Below are positions 30,534 through 39,219 of a stretch of DNA of 43,581 nt, one piece after another. The translations under genes and the position numbers were made by a program. Within the stretch, counting starts at the first letter, position 1. The number at the start of each line of letters is the position of its first letter. Where the stretch lies: contig NZ_DKIH01000004.1 of assembly GCF_002454115.1 (NCBI RefSeq), positions 62,593 through 106,173 on the forward strand, in the 5' to 3' direction. The notes below the pieces were generated by a model. It was not told the DNA's origin. It made no database searches and saw only the letters and a list, made by a program, of their open reading frames with translations. The DNA is from Sphingopyxis sp. UBA6723. GTDB taxonomy: Bacteria > Pseudomonadota > Alphaproteobacteria > Sphingomonadales > Sphingomonadaceae.

Positions 30534-31969
30534 CAGGAAATATCCTCTGCCGCGAGCACTCGTACATCGGCGAGCCTTCCGGTGACCGCTGCTGCCGCGA
30601 CCATCGCAGGGCTCATCAGATGCGTGCGGCCGCCAATGCCCTGCCGCCCCTCGAAATTGCGGTTGGTGCTTGATGCGCAGCGCTCTCCCGGCGCAAGGCT
30701 GTCGTCGTTCATCGCGAGACAGAGCGAACAGCCCGAGCGGCGCCACTCAAATCCCGCGTCAATGAAGATGCGATCGATTCCTTCCGCCTCGGCGGCACGG
30801 CGGACGCCGCTGCTGCCCGGCGATATCATTGCGCGAACCCCCGGCGCGACCCTACGCCCCTTCAATATCCGCGCGGCATCGCGCAAATCGGTCAGGCGGG
30901 CATTCGTACACGAGCCGATGAAGGCGCGATCGATCGCGATATCCTGAAGCGGCGTGTGCGGCGCAAGGTCCATATAGGCCATCGCACGGATCGCGTCGGC
31001 GCGGCGCCCGACGGGCAGATCTGTGGGATCGGGGACCGCACCGGTGATCGCGAGCGACTGATCCGGGCTCGTCCCCCAGCTCACCATCGGCGGAATGTCG
31101 ATGGCATCGAATGCAACTTCCTTGTCGAAGCGCGCGCCGGGATCGCTGCGTAGCGTCCGCCAATCGGCGCGCGCAAGCGCGAGCATTTCTGTCGACGGCG
31201 CGCGCGGACAGCCGGAGATATAATCGACAACCTTGTCGTCGGGCGCCATCAGCGCGACCCGCGCGCCGCATTCGACCGCCATGTTGCAGATCGTCATGCG
31301 CGCTTCGACACCCAGCGCGTCGATCGCCTGACCGGCGAATTCGACGGCATGGCCGGTCGCGCCGTCGGCGCCGATCCGCCGGATCACGTCCATGATCAGA
31401 TCCTTTGCGGTGACGCCGGGCGCCAGCGTCCCGTCGATCGTGATCCGCATCGTTTTGAGTCGGCGATAGACGAGCGTCTGCGTCGCAAGCAGATGTTCGA
31501 TGTCTGACGTGCCGATACCGAAACCGACGACGCCGAACGCGCCGTACGTGGTCGAATGGCTGTCACCCGCGGCGATCACCATGCCCGGCAGTACCAAGCC
31601 AAGCTCGGGCATGACGACATGCTCGATCCCTTGCCGCGGGTCGAACAGGTCGAAAATTTCAATGCCAAAATCGCGGCCATTCTCGCCCAGATATTCGATC
31701 TGCCGCCGCGCGCCGTCGTCAAGCTCGCCCGCCGCGCGGTCAGGGTTGGTCGAGTTGACATGATCGACGACCCCCAGCGACGCGGCAGGGCGCCAGGCGG
31801 CTCGTCCGGCAGCACGGAGACCGCTGAACGCTTGGGGGCTTGTATATTCGTTCAGCACCGTCCTATCGATATAGAGCAACAATCGTTCGCCGGCGCCGCC
31901 GGATTCGCCGAAAGACAATATGCGGTGATCGTCGACGATCTTGTCATAGAGCGTTTTTGGCGCCGACAT
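30533..31969 (-). CDS. leuC: 3-isopropylmalate dehydratase large subunit-like protein
   Basis: The 478-residue aconitase-family protein has all three [4Fe-4S] ligands: C354 (IGSCTNARLTD), C414 and C417 (GCSLCLAMNDD), plus PGSSGVRRAAEAEG. As in LeuC it should isomerise or dehydrate a hydroxy-acid through an unsaturated intermediate. Several active-site motifs differ from the usual enzyme. GDSHSTTYGAFG (135-146) replaces the common GDSHTxTHGAFG, LYIDRTVLNEYTSPQAF replaces DRHLVHEVTSPQAF, and DHVNST replaces DHNVST. No leuA or leuB is near. The gene leads a four-gene overlapping operon and is divergent from a LysR gene 101 bases away, so an accessory catabolic role is plausible. Confidence 0.87.
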   Translation of the reverse strand: MSAPKTLYDKIVDDHRILSFGESGGAGERLLLYIDRTVLNEYTSPQAFSGLRAAGRAAWRPAASLGVVDHVNSTNPDRAAGELDDGARRQIEYLGENGRDFGIEIFDLFDPRQGIEHVVMPELGLVLPGMVIAAGDSHSTTYGAFGVVGFGIGTSDIEHLLATQTLVYRRLKTMRITIDGTLAPGVTAKDLIMDVIRRIGADGATGHAVEFAGQAIDALGVEARMTICNMAVECGARVALMAPDDKVVDYISGCPRAPSTEMLALARADWRTLRSDPGARFDKEVAFDAIDIPPMVSWGTSPDQSLAITGAVPDPTDLPVGRRADAIRAMAYMDLAPHTPLQDIAIDRAFIGSCTNARLTDLRDAARILKGRRVAPGVRAMISPGSSGVRRAAEAEGIDRIFIDAGFEWRRSGCSLCLAMNDDSLAPGERCASSTNRNFEGRQGIGGRTHLMSPAMVAAAAVTGRLADVRVLAAEDIS

Positions 31970-32070
31970 TCTTCATACCCTTCTGCGGTTTCGCGGGCAG
32001 GGATTACCGTCAGCGGTTCGGACGAAGCCAATGCCGGGACAGTATCAATTGATGCGACGAGTGGAATCAA

Positions 32071-32991
32071 ATGGATATCATGTGGCTCGAGGACTTCATC
32101 AAGTTAGCGGATGAAGGCAATTTTTCCCGCGCAGCCGAAGCGCGCAACCTCACCCAGCCGGCTTTCAGCCGTCGTATCCGCGCGCTCGAGGACTGGGTGG
32201 GTGCGACGCTCGTCGATCGCGATACCCACCGCATCGCGTTGACCGAGGCCGGGCAGGCCTTTCGCGTCCTCGCCGAAGAAATCATGCGGCGCCTCACGCT
32301 GGGCCGCGACCATGTCCGCGAAATCGGCGGCACGCTGAGCAACGAAATCCGTTTCGCATCGACGCACGCGCTGTCGACGACCTTTTTTCCAGCCTGGCTC
32401 CGCAGCCTGCACGACGGGCAGGAGGCGGGCACGATCACGCTGATCGCCGACCATATGGTCGCTTGCGAACGCTTCATGCTCGAAGGCAAGGCCGATTTCC
32501 TGCTCTGCCATCATCATACCGCCGCGCAGCATAGGCTCGATCCAGCGGGCTTTGCCTCGCTTCCGCTGGGAGAAGATGTGCTGATGCCGGTGACCGCGCC
32601 GCTCGGCGACGGCGCCCCCACGCACGTCCTGCCGGGCAGCGCCGACCAGCCACTCCCCTATCTGGAGTTCGAGGAAAAGTCGGGCATGGGCCGCATCTTG
32701 CAGGCGGCGCAGGTGATTTCGGCAGGTTCGGCGTCACTGCGCACCGTGTTCCGATCGCATATGGCAACCGCGCTGCTGTCGATGGCGCGCGACGGGCGCG
32801 GGGTCTGCTGGGCGCCGCTCAGCGTCGCCGCCGCAGACCTCGAAAGCGGCCGTCTCGTCTCGGCGGGCGATGCCCGCTGGCACGTCCCGATCGAAATCCG
32901 CATCTACAAACCGATCGCGCGGCGGAGCCCGAGCGTCGAGGCCTTCTGGACGATGCTTAAGAATCGCTTGAAGGCCGAAGCCGCCCTGTAG
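32071..32991 (+). CDS. LysR-family transcriptional regulator
   Basis: The 306-residue LysR regulator has the winged helix at residues 1-60 (MWLEDFIKLADEGNFSRAAE, LTQPAFSRRIRALEDWVG, DRDTHRIALTEAGQAF) and the effector domain after a linker helix (about 90-300). It is divergent from the leuC-like gene, the usual arrangement for LysR proteins that activate the neighbouring operon and repress themselves, with the inducer normally a pathway metabolite. The operator is not identifiable by eye. The ATG at 32071 is used; an ATG 3 codons later is an alternative. Confidence 0.9.
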   Translation: MDIMWLEDFIKLADEGNFSRAAEARNLTQPAFSRRIRALEDWVGATLVDRDTHRIALTEAGQAFRVLAEEIMRRLTLGRDHVREIGGTLSNEIRFASTHALSTTFFPAWLRSLHDGQEAGTITLIADHMVACERFMLEGKADFLLCHHHTAAQHRLDPAGFASLPLGEDVLMPVTAPLGDGAPTHVLPGSADQPLPYLEFEEKSGMGRILQAAQVISAGSASLRTVFRSHMATALLSMARDGRGVCWAPLSVAAADLESGRLVSAGDARWHVPIEIRIYKPIARRSPSVEAFWTMLKNRLKAEAAL

Positions 32992-33170
32992 GACGCCAGT
33001 ATGGCGACGCGCACTGCGCAACAATGCTGCGCAGATGCCGCTCACGCCGCACGAATGATTCTATGTCGAACCGGCATTGGGATCGATGTCCGCATGTCCA
33101 TAGACAGGCTGGACCCTAGCACTAACCGACGAACGGACGGTTCTGGCAGGGTTAAGGGCGGAGAAAAAAC

Positions 33171-36100
33171 ATGATCCAGGGACCGGCAACGGCAGCCAAG
33201 AGCGGCCAGCTCAAAATTTCCACGTCGCTTTTCGCCATCGCGCTGTGCGCGAGCTTGGCAGGCACCGCACAGGCTCAGGACGCCATCGTCGCACCGGCCG
33301 ATGAACAGGCCATAGAGGGTGGAAGTGACATCGTTGTGACCGGGTCGCGCATCGGTCGCCCCGTCCTCGACCTGCCGACACCCGTCGGCGTCGTGACCTC
33401 GGAAGCCCTCGACAATAACAATGCCCAGTTCGACATTGGCCGCGCGCTCGCGCAGCAGCCGTCGATCGGCTTTTCGGGCAGCATGCAGCAAAGCCAGCAG
33501 ACCGGCGCTTCGGGGTCGCGCGGCGAAAACAGCGGCGGCCTCGCCCTCGTCGACCTGCGCAGCCTCGGGTCGAACCGCACTCTCGTGCTTGTCAACGGCA
33601 AGCGCCGCGTCGCGGGCGCCACTGACAGCACCGCCATCGACCTCAATTCGATCAATCCCAATCTGATCGAGCGCATCGAGGTCATTACCGGCGGTGCATC
33701 GGCGATCTACGGCTCCGATGCCGTTTCGGGCGTGGTCAACATCATCACCAAGGATGATTTCGACGGGTTTCGCCTGTCGTTTAACGGCTCGCAGCCCGCG
33801 CGCGGCTCGGAAGGGCTGACCTATGGCGCCAGCCTCATCGCCGGGATGAATTTCGGCGATGGCCGCGGTAACATCACGGTGGCTGGTGATTATACGAAGG
33901 TCAAAGAACTGACGCCGCGCCAGGCCGATATGAAAAATTATGTCGCGATGCTCAATCCTGCCGACACGGGTCCGGACGACGGTATCCCCGACATGATCGT
34001 CGTCCCCGGCGGCGAGGCGCTGCGCTTCTCGGGCTATGGCGTTGTGGGCTTCGGCAACGATACCGGCGGCCTTGGTCGCTTTGTGTTCAACGACGACGGC
34101 ACCGCCCGCCCCTTCCCGACGCCCAGTCTGACCGACGGTAGCCTGTTCGGCATTTTCGACAATTGCGGCGTCGCCTGCTTCCGCTTCGACGATTCGATTT
34201 CGATCGTTCCCGATATCGAAAGATACAACCTCAACCTTAGTGCGCATTATGATTTCAGTGACAGCGTGCGCGGCTATTTCGGCGTCGATTACAACAATAC
34301 CTCGAGCTATGGCCGCGGCCAGCCGGTGATCCGCTCGGGCGCTGCGATCAACATCGCCCAAAACGCCTTCCTCAATCAGGACTTCCGTCAACGTCTTCTC
34401 GCAGCGGGGGCGACGACCTTGCGCCTCGACCGTCTCTATACCGACGTTGGCCTGCGCTTCAGCCAGGTTGATCGCAACAGCCTGTCATTCGTCGGCGGCT
34501 TCAAGGGAGAGTTCGAAACGGGTTTTGCCGATCTTCGCTATGATGTTTACGGCACCTATGGTCGCACCAAGGCGAAGTTCATCGGCTACAACCGCCTCGT
34601 CGTTCCCAATTTCCTCGCCGCACTCGACGCAGTGGTCGATCCCGCGTCCGGGCTGATCCGATGCCGCGCCGACGTTCCCGCGCTGCAGCCGGTCGGCTAT
34701 GTGCGCCCGAATATCCAGGGCAGCGCACCCTGCGCTCCATTCAACCCCTTTGGATCGACCGCCAGCTCGCCGGAAGCCCGCAACTTCGTCAAGACGACGA
34801 CCGTGTCGGAGGCATTCATCCGCCAGACGACCGCGGGCTTTTCACTTGCGGGCGATACCGAAAAATTCCTGACCATGCCGGGCGGCGGTGCCGTCGGCTT
34901 CGCTCTCGGCGCCGAATATCGCAAGGAGCGCAATGGCCGCACGACCGACCCGCTGGTCAAGGCGGGCCTGACCAACCAGGCGGCAACGCAGGATTATGAA
35001 GGCGGCTACGACGTTACCGAATTTTTCGGCGAGCTCAGCATCCCGATCCTGACCGACATGCCCTTCTTTGAATTGCTGTCGATCGAGGGCGCAGTGCGCC
35101 ACGCCGATTACAGCCATGCCGGACAAGCGACGTCGTGGAAAGCAGGCGCGATCTGGGAGCCCACCGACGGCCTGCGCCTGCGCGCAACGATCAGTCGCGC
35201 CATCCGCGCCCCGAACATCTTCGAGGCTTTCCGTCCGAGCGAAGGGCAGACGACGAATGTCAATGACCCCTGCGCCCAGACCAACCTTGGCCTCAACCCC
35301 AACCGCGCCGCAAACTGCGCCGCGCTCGGGCGCCCGGCCGGGTTCACGCCGCTGAACGGCGGGGTCGGGGTCCCCTTCATCGTGTCGGGCAACCAGGATC
35401 TCAGCCCCGAAGTGTCGGACAGCTGGACTGCCGGCATTGTCCTGACGCCCAACTTCCTGCCCGGCCTCCAGATTTCGGCCGACTGGTTTAACATCGAAAT
35501 CGACGATGCGATCAGTTTCCTCAGTCCCCAGCAGATCGCCGAAAACTGCGTCGATCGCGCCGGTGGCCCCGATCTCGACCTCTGCTCGCTCATCACGCGC
35601 GAGTCGAATACCGCCAGCCCAAACTTCTTTGGCATCACGACGGGCAACAGCACCTATGTGAACACGTCGAAGCTAGAAACGTCCGGACTCGACACGCAGT
35701 TATTCTATGCGCTTCCACTCGGCGGCGGGCGTATCTCGACGAACCTCGCCTTCACCTATCTGCACCGCCTGCGGACCTATACTTTCCAATCGCGGCCGGA
35801 CCTGTTTACGGTGCTCGAAGGCTTTTACGGTTACCCGAAATACAAGGGCGTCGTCGGCCTGACCTACAGCAACGGCCCGCTGACACTCGGCTGGCAGGGT
35901 CGCTATCAGTCGAGCCAGGCACTGACCGACATCTCGCCGGGGATCAGTCGCGAACTGCTGTCGCCCGACCGCACGGGATCGCGTTTCTACAACGACATCT
36001 CGGCATCCTACACGCTGTCGATGAACGGCAGACAGGAGGCCAAATTCTCGTTCGGGGTCACCAACCTGTTCAACGAAAAGCTGCCGGTGATGGAATCGGT

Positions 36101-36179
36101 GCAGGTCATCGATCCGTCGGGTGGCGGTTTCGAACAGTTCGGGCCCGTCATCCGCGCCGGGCTCGAAGTGAATTTCTGA
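33171..36179 (+). CDS. TonB-dependent outer-membrane receptor (acyl-amide locus)
   Basis: The 1002-residue receptor has a signal peptide (ALCASLAGTAQAQ), a TonB box region (SDIVVTGSRIGRPVLDLPTP), a plug with IGRALAQQPSIGFSGSMQQS, LVLVNGKRRVAGATD and the SAIYGSDAVSGVVNIITK motif, and a long barrel ending with AGLEVNF. It is of the large iron-siderophore/peptide/oligosaccharide type that is abundant in sphingomonads. It precedes the AbgT, peptidase and acylase genes, so it may import their substrate. The hairpin at 36196-36230 then separates it from the next gene. The start ATG at 33171 is 7 bases after GGAG. It is transcribed in the same direction as LysR. Confidence 0.9.
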   Translation: MIQGPATAAKSGQLKISTSLFAIALCASLAGTAQAQDAIVAPADEQAIEGGSDIVVTGSRIGRPVLDLPTPVGVVTSEALDNNNAQFDIGRALAQQPSIGFSGSMQQSQQTGASGSRGENSGGLALVDLRSLGSNRTLVLVNGKRRVAGATDSTAIDLNSINPNLIERIEVITGGASAIYGSDAVSGVVNIITKDDFDGFRLSFNGSQPARGSEGLTYGASLIAGMNFGDGRGNITVAGDYTKVKELTPRQADMKNYVAMLNPADTGPDDGIPDMIVVPGGEALRFSGYGVVGFGNDTGGLGRFVFNDDGTARPFPTPSLTDGSLFGIFDNCGVACFRFDDSISIVPDIERYNLNLSAHYDFSDSVRGYFGVDYNNTSSYGRGQPVIRSGAAINIAQNAFLNQDFRQRLLAAGATTLRLDRLYTDVGLRFSQVDRNSLSFVGGFKGEFETGFADLRYDVYGTYGRTKAKFIGYNRLVVPNFLAALDAVVDPASGLIRCRADVPALQPVGYVRPNIQGSAPCAPFNPFGSTASSPEARNFVKTTTVSEAFIRQTTAGFSLAGDTEKFLTMPGGGAVGFALGAEYRKERNGRTTDPLVKAGLTNQAATQDYEGGYDVTEFFGELSIPILTDMPFFELLSIEGAVRHADYSHAGQATSWKAGAIWEPTDGLRLRATISRAIRAPNIFEAFRPSEGQTTNVNDPCAQTNLGLNPNRAANCAALGRPAGFTPLNGGVGVPFIVSGNQDLSPEVSDSWTAGIVLTPNFLPGLQISADWFNIEIDDAISFLSPQQIAENCVDRAGGPDLDLCSLITRESNTASPNFFGITTGNSTYVNTSKLETSGLDTQLFYALPLGGGRISTNLAFTYLHRLRTYTFQSRPDLFTVLEGFYGYPKYKGVVGLTYSNGPLTLGWQGRYQSSQALTDISPGISRELLSPDRTGSRFYNDISASYTLSMNGRQEAKFSFGVTNLFNEKLPVMESVQVIDPSGGGFEQFGPVIRAGLEVNF

Positions 36180-36195
36180 TCCGGGTTCCGGCAGA

Positions 36196-36230
36196 TGAGG
36201 CCCGCGTGATATTCGCGCACGCGGGCCTCA
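36196..36230 (+). terminator. strong intrinsic terminator or attenuator
   Basis: TGAGGCCCGCGTG (36196-36208) pairs perfectly with CACGCGGGCCTCA (36218-36230), a 13-bp stem with a 9-base loop, followed by TGTCGTTTTCG. It lies 16 bases after the receptor stop and 25 bases before the AbgT gene start. It probably lowers expression of the following genes relative to the receptor. Confidence 0.82.
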
Positions 36231-36255
36231 TGTCGTTTTCGAAGGAGAATCCACC

Positions 36256-37887
36256 TTGCCCGGTTCGGAAGCCGCGATCATGAGTGCCGAAACCGTCCGC
36301 CCCGCGCGCCAGAGAGGCTTTCTCGGCGTCGTCGAGCGCGTCGGCAATCTGCTGCCCGATCCGACCATCATATTCCTCTACCTGATCGTCGTGCTGATGA
36401 TCATATCGGCAATCGGCGCGGCGCTGGGTTGGAGCGCTTCTTTGCCCTATTCGGGCAAGGAAGCGCCCGCCGGCGCGGAACTGGCCGGCGGCGTGCTGAC
36501 CTATCGTGCGTCGAGCCTTTTCTCGGCCGACAATATCGCGCGGCTGTTTACCGAGATGCCGCGCACCTATGCCGGCTTCGCTCCGCTCGGTATCATTCTT
36601 ACGATCATGATGGGCGCCGCGGTGGCCGAGCGATCGGGATTGTTCTTCGCGCTGATTCGCGGCTCGTTGCGTAACACCCCGCGCCGCTACATGACCCCGA
36701 TCATCGCAGTGGTGGGCATGGTTTCGCACCACGCCGCCGACGCCGCTTATGTCGTGCTCATCCCGATGGCGGCGGTGCTCTTCGCCTCGGTCGGCCGCCA
36801 CCCGCTCGCAGGGATTGCTGCCGCGCTTGCCGCCGTGTCGGGCGGTTACGCCGGGAACCTCATGCCCGGCCAGCTCGACGTCCTGCTGTTCGGCTTCACC
36901 CAGGAAGCCGCTCGGATTGTCGATCCGGGCTGGACGATGAACCCGCTCGGTAACTGGTATTTCATTCTGGGGATCGTAGTCTTTTTTACGCCGATCATCT
37001 GGCTTGTCACCGACCGGATTGTCGAACCACGGCTCGGCGCGTGGAACGAGGTCATCGACGACGAACTGCGCGCCGACCTCGAAAAGGGCAAACTCAACGA
37101 TGGCGAGCGGCGGGGGCTTCGCCACGCCGGGATCGCCGCGTTGCTCGTCGCCGCGGGGTTCGCAGCACTGTGCCTGTGGCCCGGATATACGCCGTTCATC
37201 AACCAGGATGCGACAGGCCCCATCCGACTGCAGCCACTTTATGGGTCGATCATTGCTGCGTTGTTCCTGCTGTTCTTGCTCACCGGCATCGTCTTTGGGC
37301 GCGCTGTTGGGACAGTGAAAGGATCGAACGACGTCGTCGCGATGATGCGCGAAGGGGTCAAGACCATAGCGCCTTATCTCGTCTTCGTCTTTTTCGCCGC
37401 GCACTTCGTCGCGATGTTCAATTGGTCAGGTATCGGTCCGATCATCGCCATCAGTGGTGCCGAAAATTTGCGGGGTATGAACCTGCCCGCGCCGCTGCTG
37501 CTCGTCTGCGTCCTGCTCCTCTCGTCGGTGATGGATCTATTCATCGGATCGGCGACCGCGAAGTGGAGCGTCTTGTCCTCGGTGGTCGTGCCGATGTTCA
37601 TGCTGCTCGGCATCAGCCCTGAAATGACAACCGCGGCCTATCGCATGGGCGACAGCTATACCAACATAATGACCCCGCTGATGAGCTATTTCCCGCTCGT
37701 CCTCGTCTTTTGCCAGCGGTGGGACAAATCAATGGGGGTTGGGTCGCTGCTCGCGCTTATGCTGCCATATGCTTTGTGCTTCATGGCCACGGGAATCACC
37801 ATGGTCGTTGCGTGGGTCGCGTTCGACCTCCCCCTCGGCCCCGGCGCGCAGGTCTTTTATCAGGTCGCGGCGCACGCCGCGCCGTGA
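36256..37887 (+). CDS. AbgT-family (p-aminobenzoyl-glutamate) transporter
   Basis: The 543-residue inner-membrane protein has about 11-13 hydrophobic segments and the AbgT pattern: GFLGVVERVGNLLPDPTIIF at the start, IGIVFTPIIWLV-like stretches, FVFFAAHFVAMFNWSGIGPI and a DLFIGSATAKWSVLSSVVVP region. AbgT proteins import N-acyl-amino acids such as p-aminobenzoyl-glutamate; relatives MtrF and YdaH export sulfonamides. With an amidohydrolase and an acylase downstream, import of an N-acylated amino acid is most likely. The TTG at 36256 is preferred because a GAAGGAGA lies 7 bases before it; an ATG 8 codons on is possible. Confidence 0.87.
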   Translation: MPGSEAAIMSAETVRPARQRGFLGVVERVGNLLPDPTIIFLYLIVVLMIISAIGAALGWSASLPYSGKEAPAGAELAGGVLTYRASSLFSADNIARLFTEMPRTYAGFAPLGIILTIMMGAAVAERSGLFFALIRGSLRNTPRRYMTPIIAVVGMVSHHAADAAYVVLIPMAAVLFASVGRHPLAGIAAALAAVSGGYAGNLMPGQLDVLLFGFTQEAARIVDPGWTMNPLGNWYFILGIVVFFTPIIWLVTDRIVEPRLGAWNEVIDDELRADLEKGKLNDGERRGLRHAGIAALLVAAGFAALCLWPGYTPFINQDATGPIRLQPLYGSIIAALFLLFLLTGIVFGRAVGTVKGSNDVVAMMREGVKTIAPYLVFVFFAAHFVAMFNWSGIGPIIAISGAENLRGMNLPAPLLLVCVLLLSSVMDLFIGSATAKWSVLSSVVVPMFMLLGISPEMTTAAYRMGDSYTNIMTPLMSYFPLVLVFCQRWDKSMGVGSLLALMLPYALCFMATGITMVVAWVAFDLPLGPGAQVFYQVAAHAAP

Positions 37888-38001
37888 GAGAGCCGATGAT
37901 GAAAAGCGCCGCCGAACATGCAACCATGTCCAATAAGCATTGGGGCCGCGCGCGCGCCGGCCCTAGCCTGACCTCGCCGCTGCGCCAGGAGGTGCGTCCC
38001 C

Positions 38002-39198
38002 ATGTCCGTTGACCTCAAATCACTCGAAGCCGACATGACCGCCTGGCGCCGGCATATCCACCAGCACCCGGAGCTCGGATTCCATGAAGACGGCACCGTC
38101 CGCTTCATCCTCGACTTGCTGGAGAGCTTCAGCATCGACGAGATCGTGACCGGCATCGGCGGCACCGGCATCGTCGCGACGATCCGCGCCGGCGGGTCGG
38201 ATCGCGCAATCGGCATCCGCGCCGACATCGACGCGCTGCCGATGACCGAGCTGGCCGAGTCCGACCACAAGTCCTGCACGCCGGGCGTGATGCACGCCTG
38301 CGGCCATGACGGGCATACGACGATGTTGCTCGGCGCGGCAAAGCATCTCGCCGCGACGCGCAATTTCGACGGCAAGGTGCACCTGATCTTTCAGCCCGCC
38401 GAGGAATCGCTCGGCTATCAGGGGCCGGGCGGCGATCCCGATGGCGGCGCCAGCGCAATGATCCGCGACGGGCTGTTCGATCGTTTCCCGATGGAGGCGA
38501 TCTTCGGCATCCACAACCGGCCGGGCATCGCGGCGGGCAAGCTCGCGGGACGCGCGGGCGCGCTCTATGCCGCCGCCGACAAGTTCGAGATTGTCGTGTC
38601 GGGCAAAGGCGGCCACGCCGCACGCCCGCACCTGACGGTCGACCCCGTTCTCGTCGCGGCGCAGATCATCGTCGCTGTACAGAGCATCGTCGCGCGCAAT
38701 ACCGACCCGATGGACGCCGCTGTGGTGTCGATCTGCAAGGTCGAGGCGGGCACCGCATTCAACATTATCGCCGACGAGGCGCGCATGGGCGGAACGGTGC
38801 GCACGTTGTCGCGCGCCAGCCAGGACGCGACCGAGCAGCGGCTGCGCGAAATCGTCACCGGCGTCGCGGCATCGTTCGGCGCGACCGCCGAGCTTCATTA
38901 CGAACGCGGCTACCCTGCCCTTCACAATCCGGCCGATCTTTACGCCAGGGTCCGCGACATCGCGATCGGCGTTGTCGGCCCCGATCGCTTCATCGACCTC
39001 GATGCACCCGGGATGGGGGGCGAGGATTTTGCACGCTATCTCGACATCGTTCCCGGCTGCTTCCTGCTCCTCGGGAACGGCGACGAGGGGCCAGGATCGG
39101 TGATGCTGCACAATTCGCACTACGCCTATGACGACAGCATTTCGCCGACAGGTGCGGCGCTGTGGGTCGCCTTGGCCGAGACATTCCTGCCCAAATAA
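38002..39198 (+). CDS. M20 family amidohydrolase (N-acyl-amino acid / hippurate hydrolase type)
   Basis: The 398-residue M20D-type metallohydrolase has metal ligands C100 and H102 (MHACGHDGHTTML), E134/E135 (IFQPAEES), H171 (FGIHNRPG) and a C-terminal His in MLHNSHYAYDDS, plus the dimerisation lid beginning KFEIVVSGKGGHAARPH. The family cleaves amide bonds of N-acyl or N-aminoacyl amino acids such as hippurate, p-aminobenzoyl-glutamate or N-acetyl-cysteine conjugates. There is no signal peptide, so it acts in the cytoplasm on the imported substrate of the AbgT transporter. RBS CAGGAGG precedes the ATG at 38002, and the acylase gene begins 21 bases after the stop. Confidence 0.9.
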   Translation: MSVDLKSLEADMTAWRRHIHQHPELGFHEDGTVRFILDLLESFSIDEIVTGIGGTGIVATIRAGGSDRAIGIRADIDALPMTELAESDHKSCTPGVMHACGHDGHTTMLLGAAKHLAATRNFDGKVHLIFQPAEESLGYQGPGGDPDGGASAMIRDGLFDRFPMEAIFGIHNRPGIAAGKLAGRAGALYAAADKFEIVVSGKGGHAARPHLTVDPVLVAAQIIVAVQSIVARNTDPMDAAVVSICKVEAGTAFNIIADEARMGGTVRTLSRASQDATEQRLREIVTGVAASFGATAELHYERGYPALHNPADLYARVRDIAIGVVGPDRFIDLDAPGMGGEDFARYLDIVPGCFLLLGNGDEGPGSVMLHNSHYAYDDSISPTGAALWVALAETFLPK

Positions 39199-39219
39199 CC
39201 GATCCGGGGAGACGCTTTG

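Noticed and set aside
33109..33120. TGGACCCTAGC shared with the tRNA-like scar at 16737-16750
   Set aside because: An 11-base match is expected many times by chance in 44 kb, and the context (upstream of a receptor gene) is unrelated.
33042..34391. 449-codon open frame on the minus strand
   Set aside because: Antisense to the second receptor's signal peptide and plug domain, with no recognisable features.
36148..37404. 418-codon open frame on the minus strand
   Set aside because: Antisense to the AbgT transporter. The translation is mostly Arg, Asp, Gln and His repeats.
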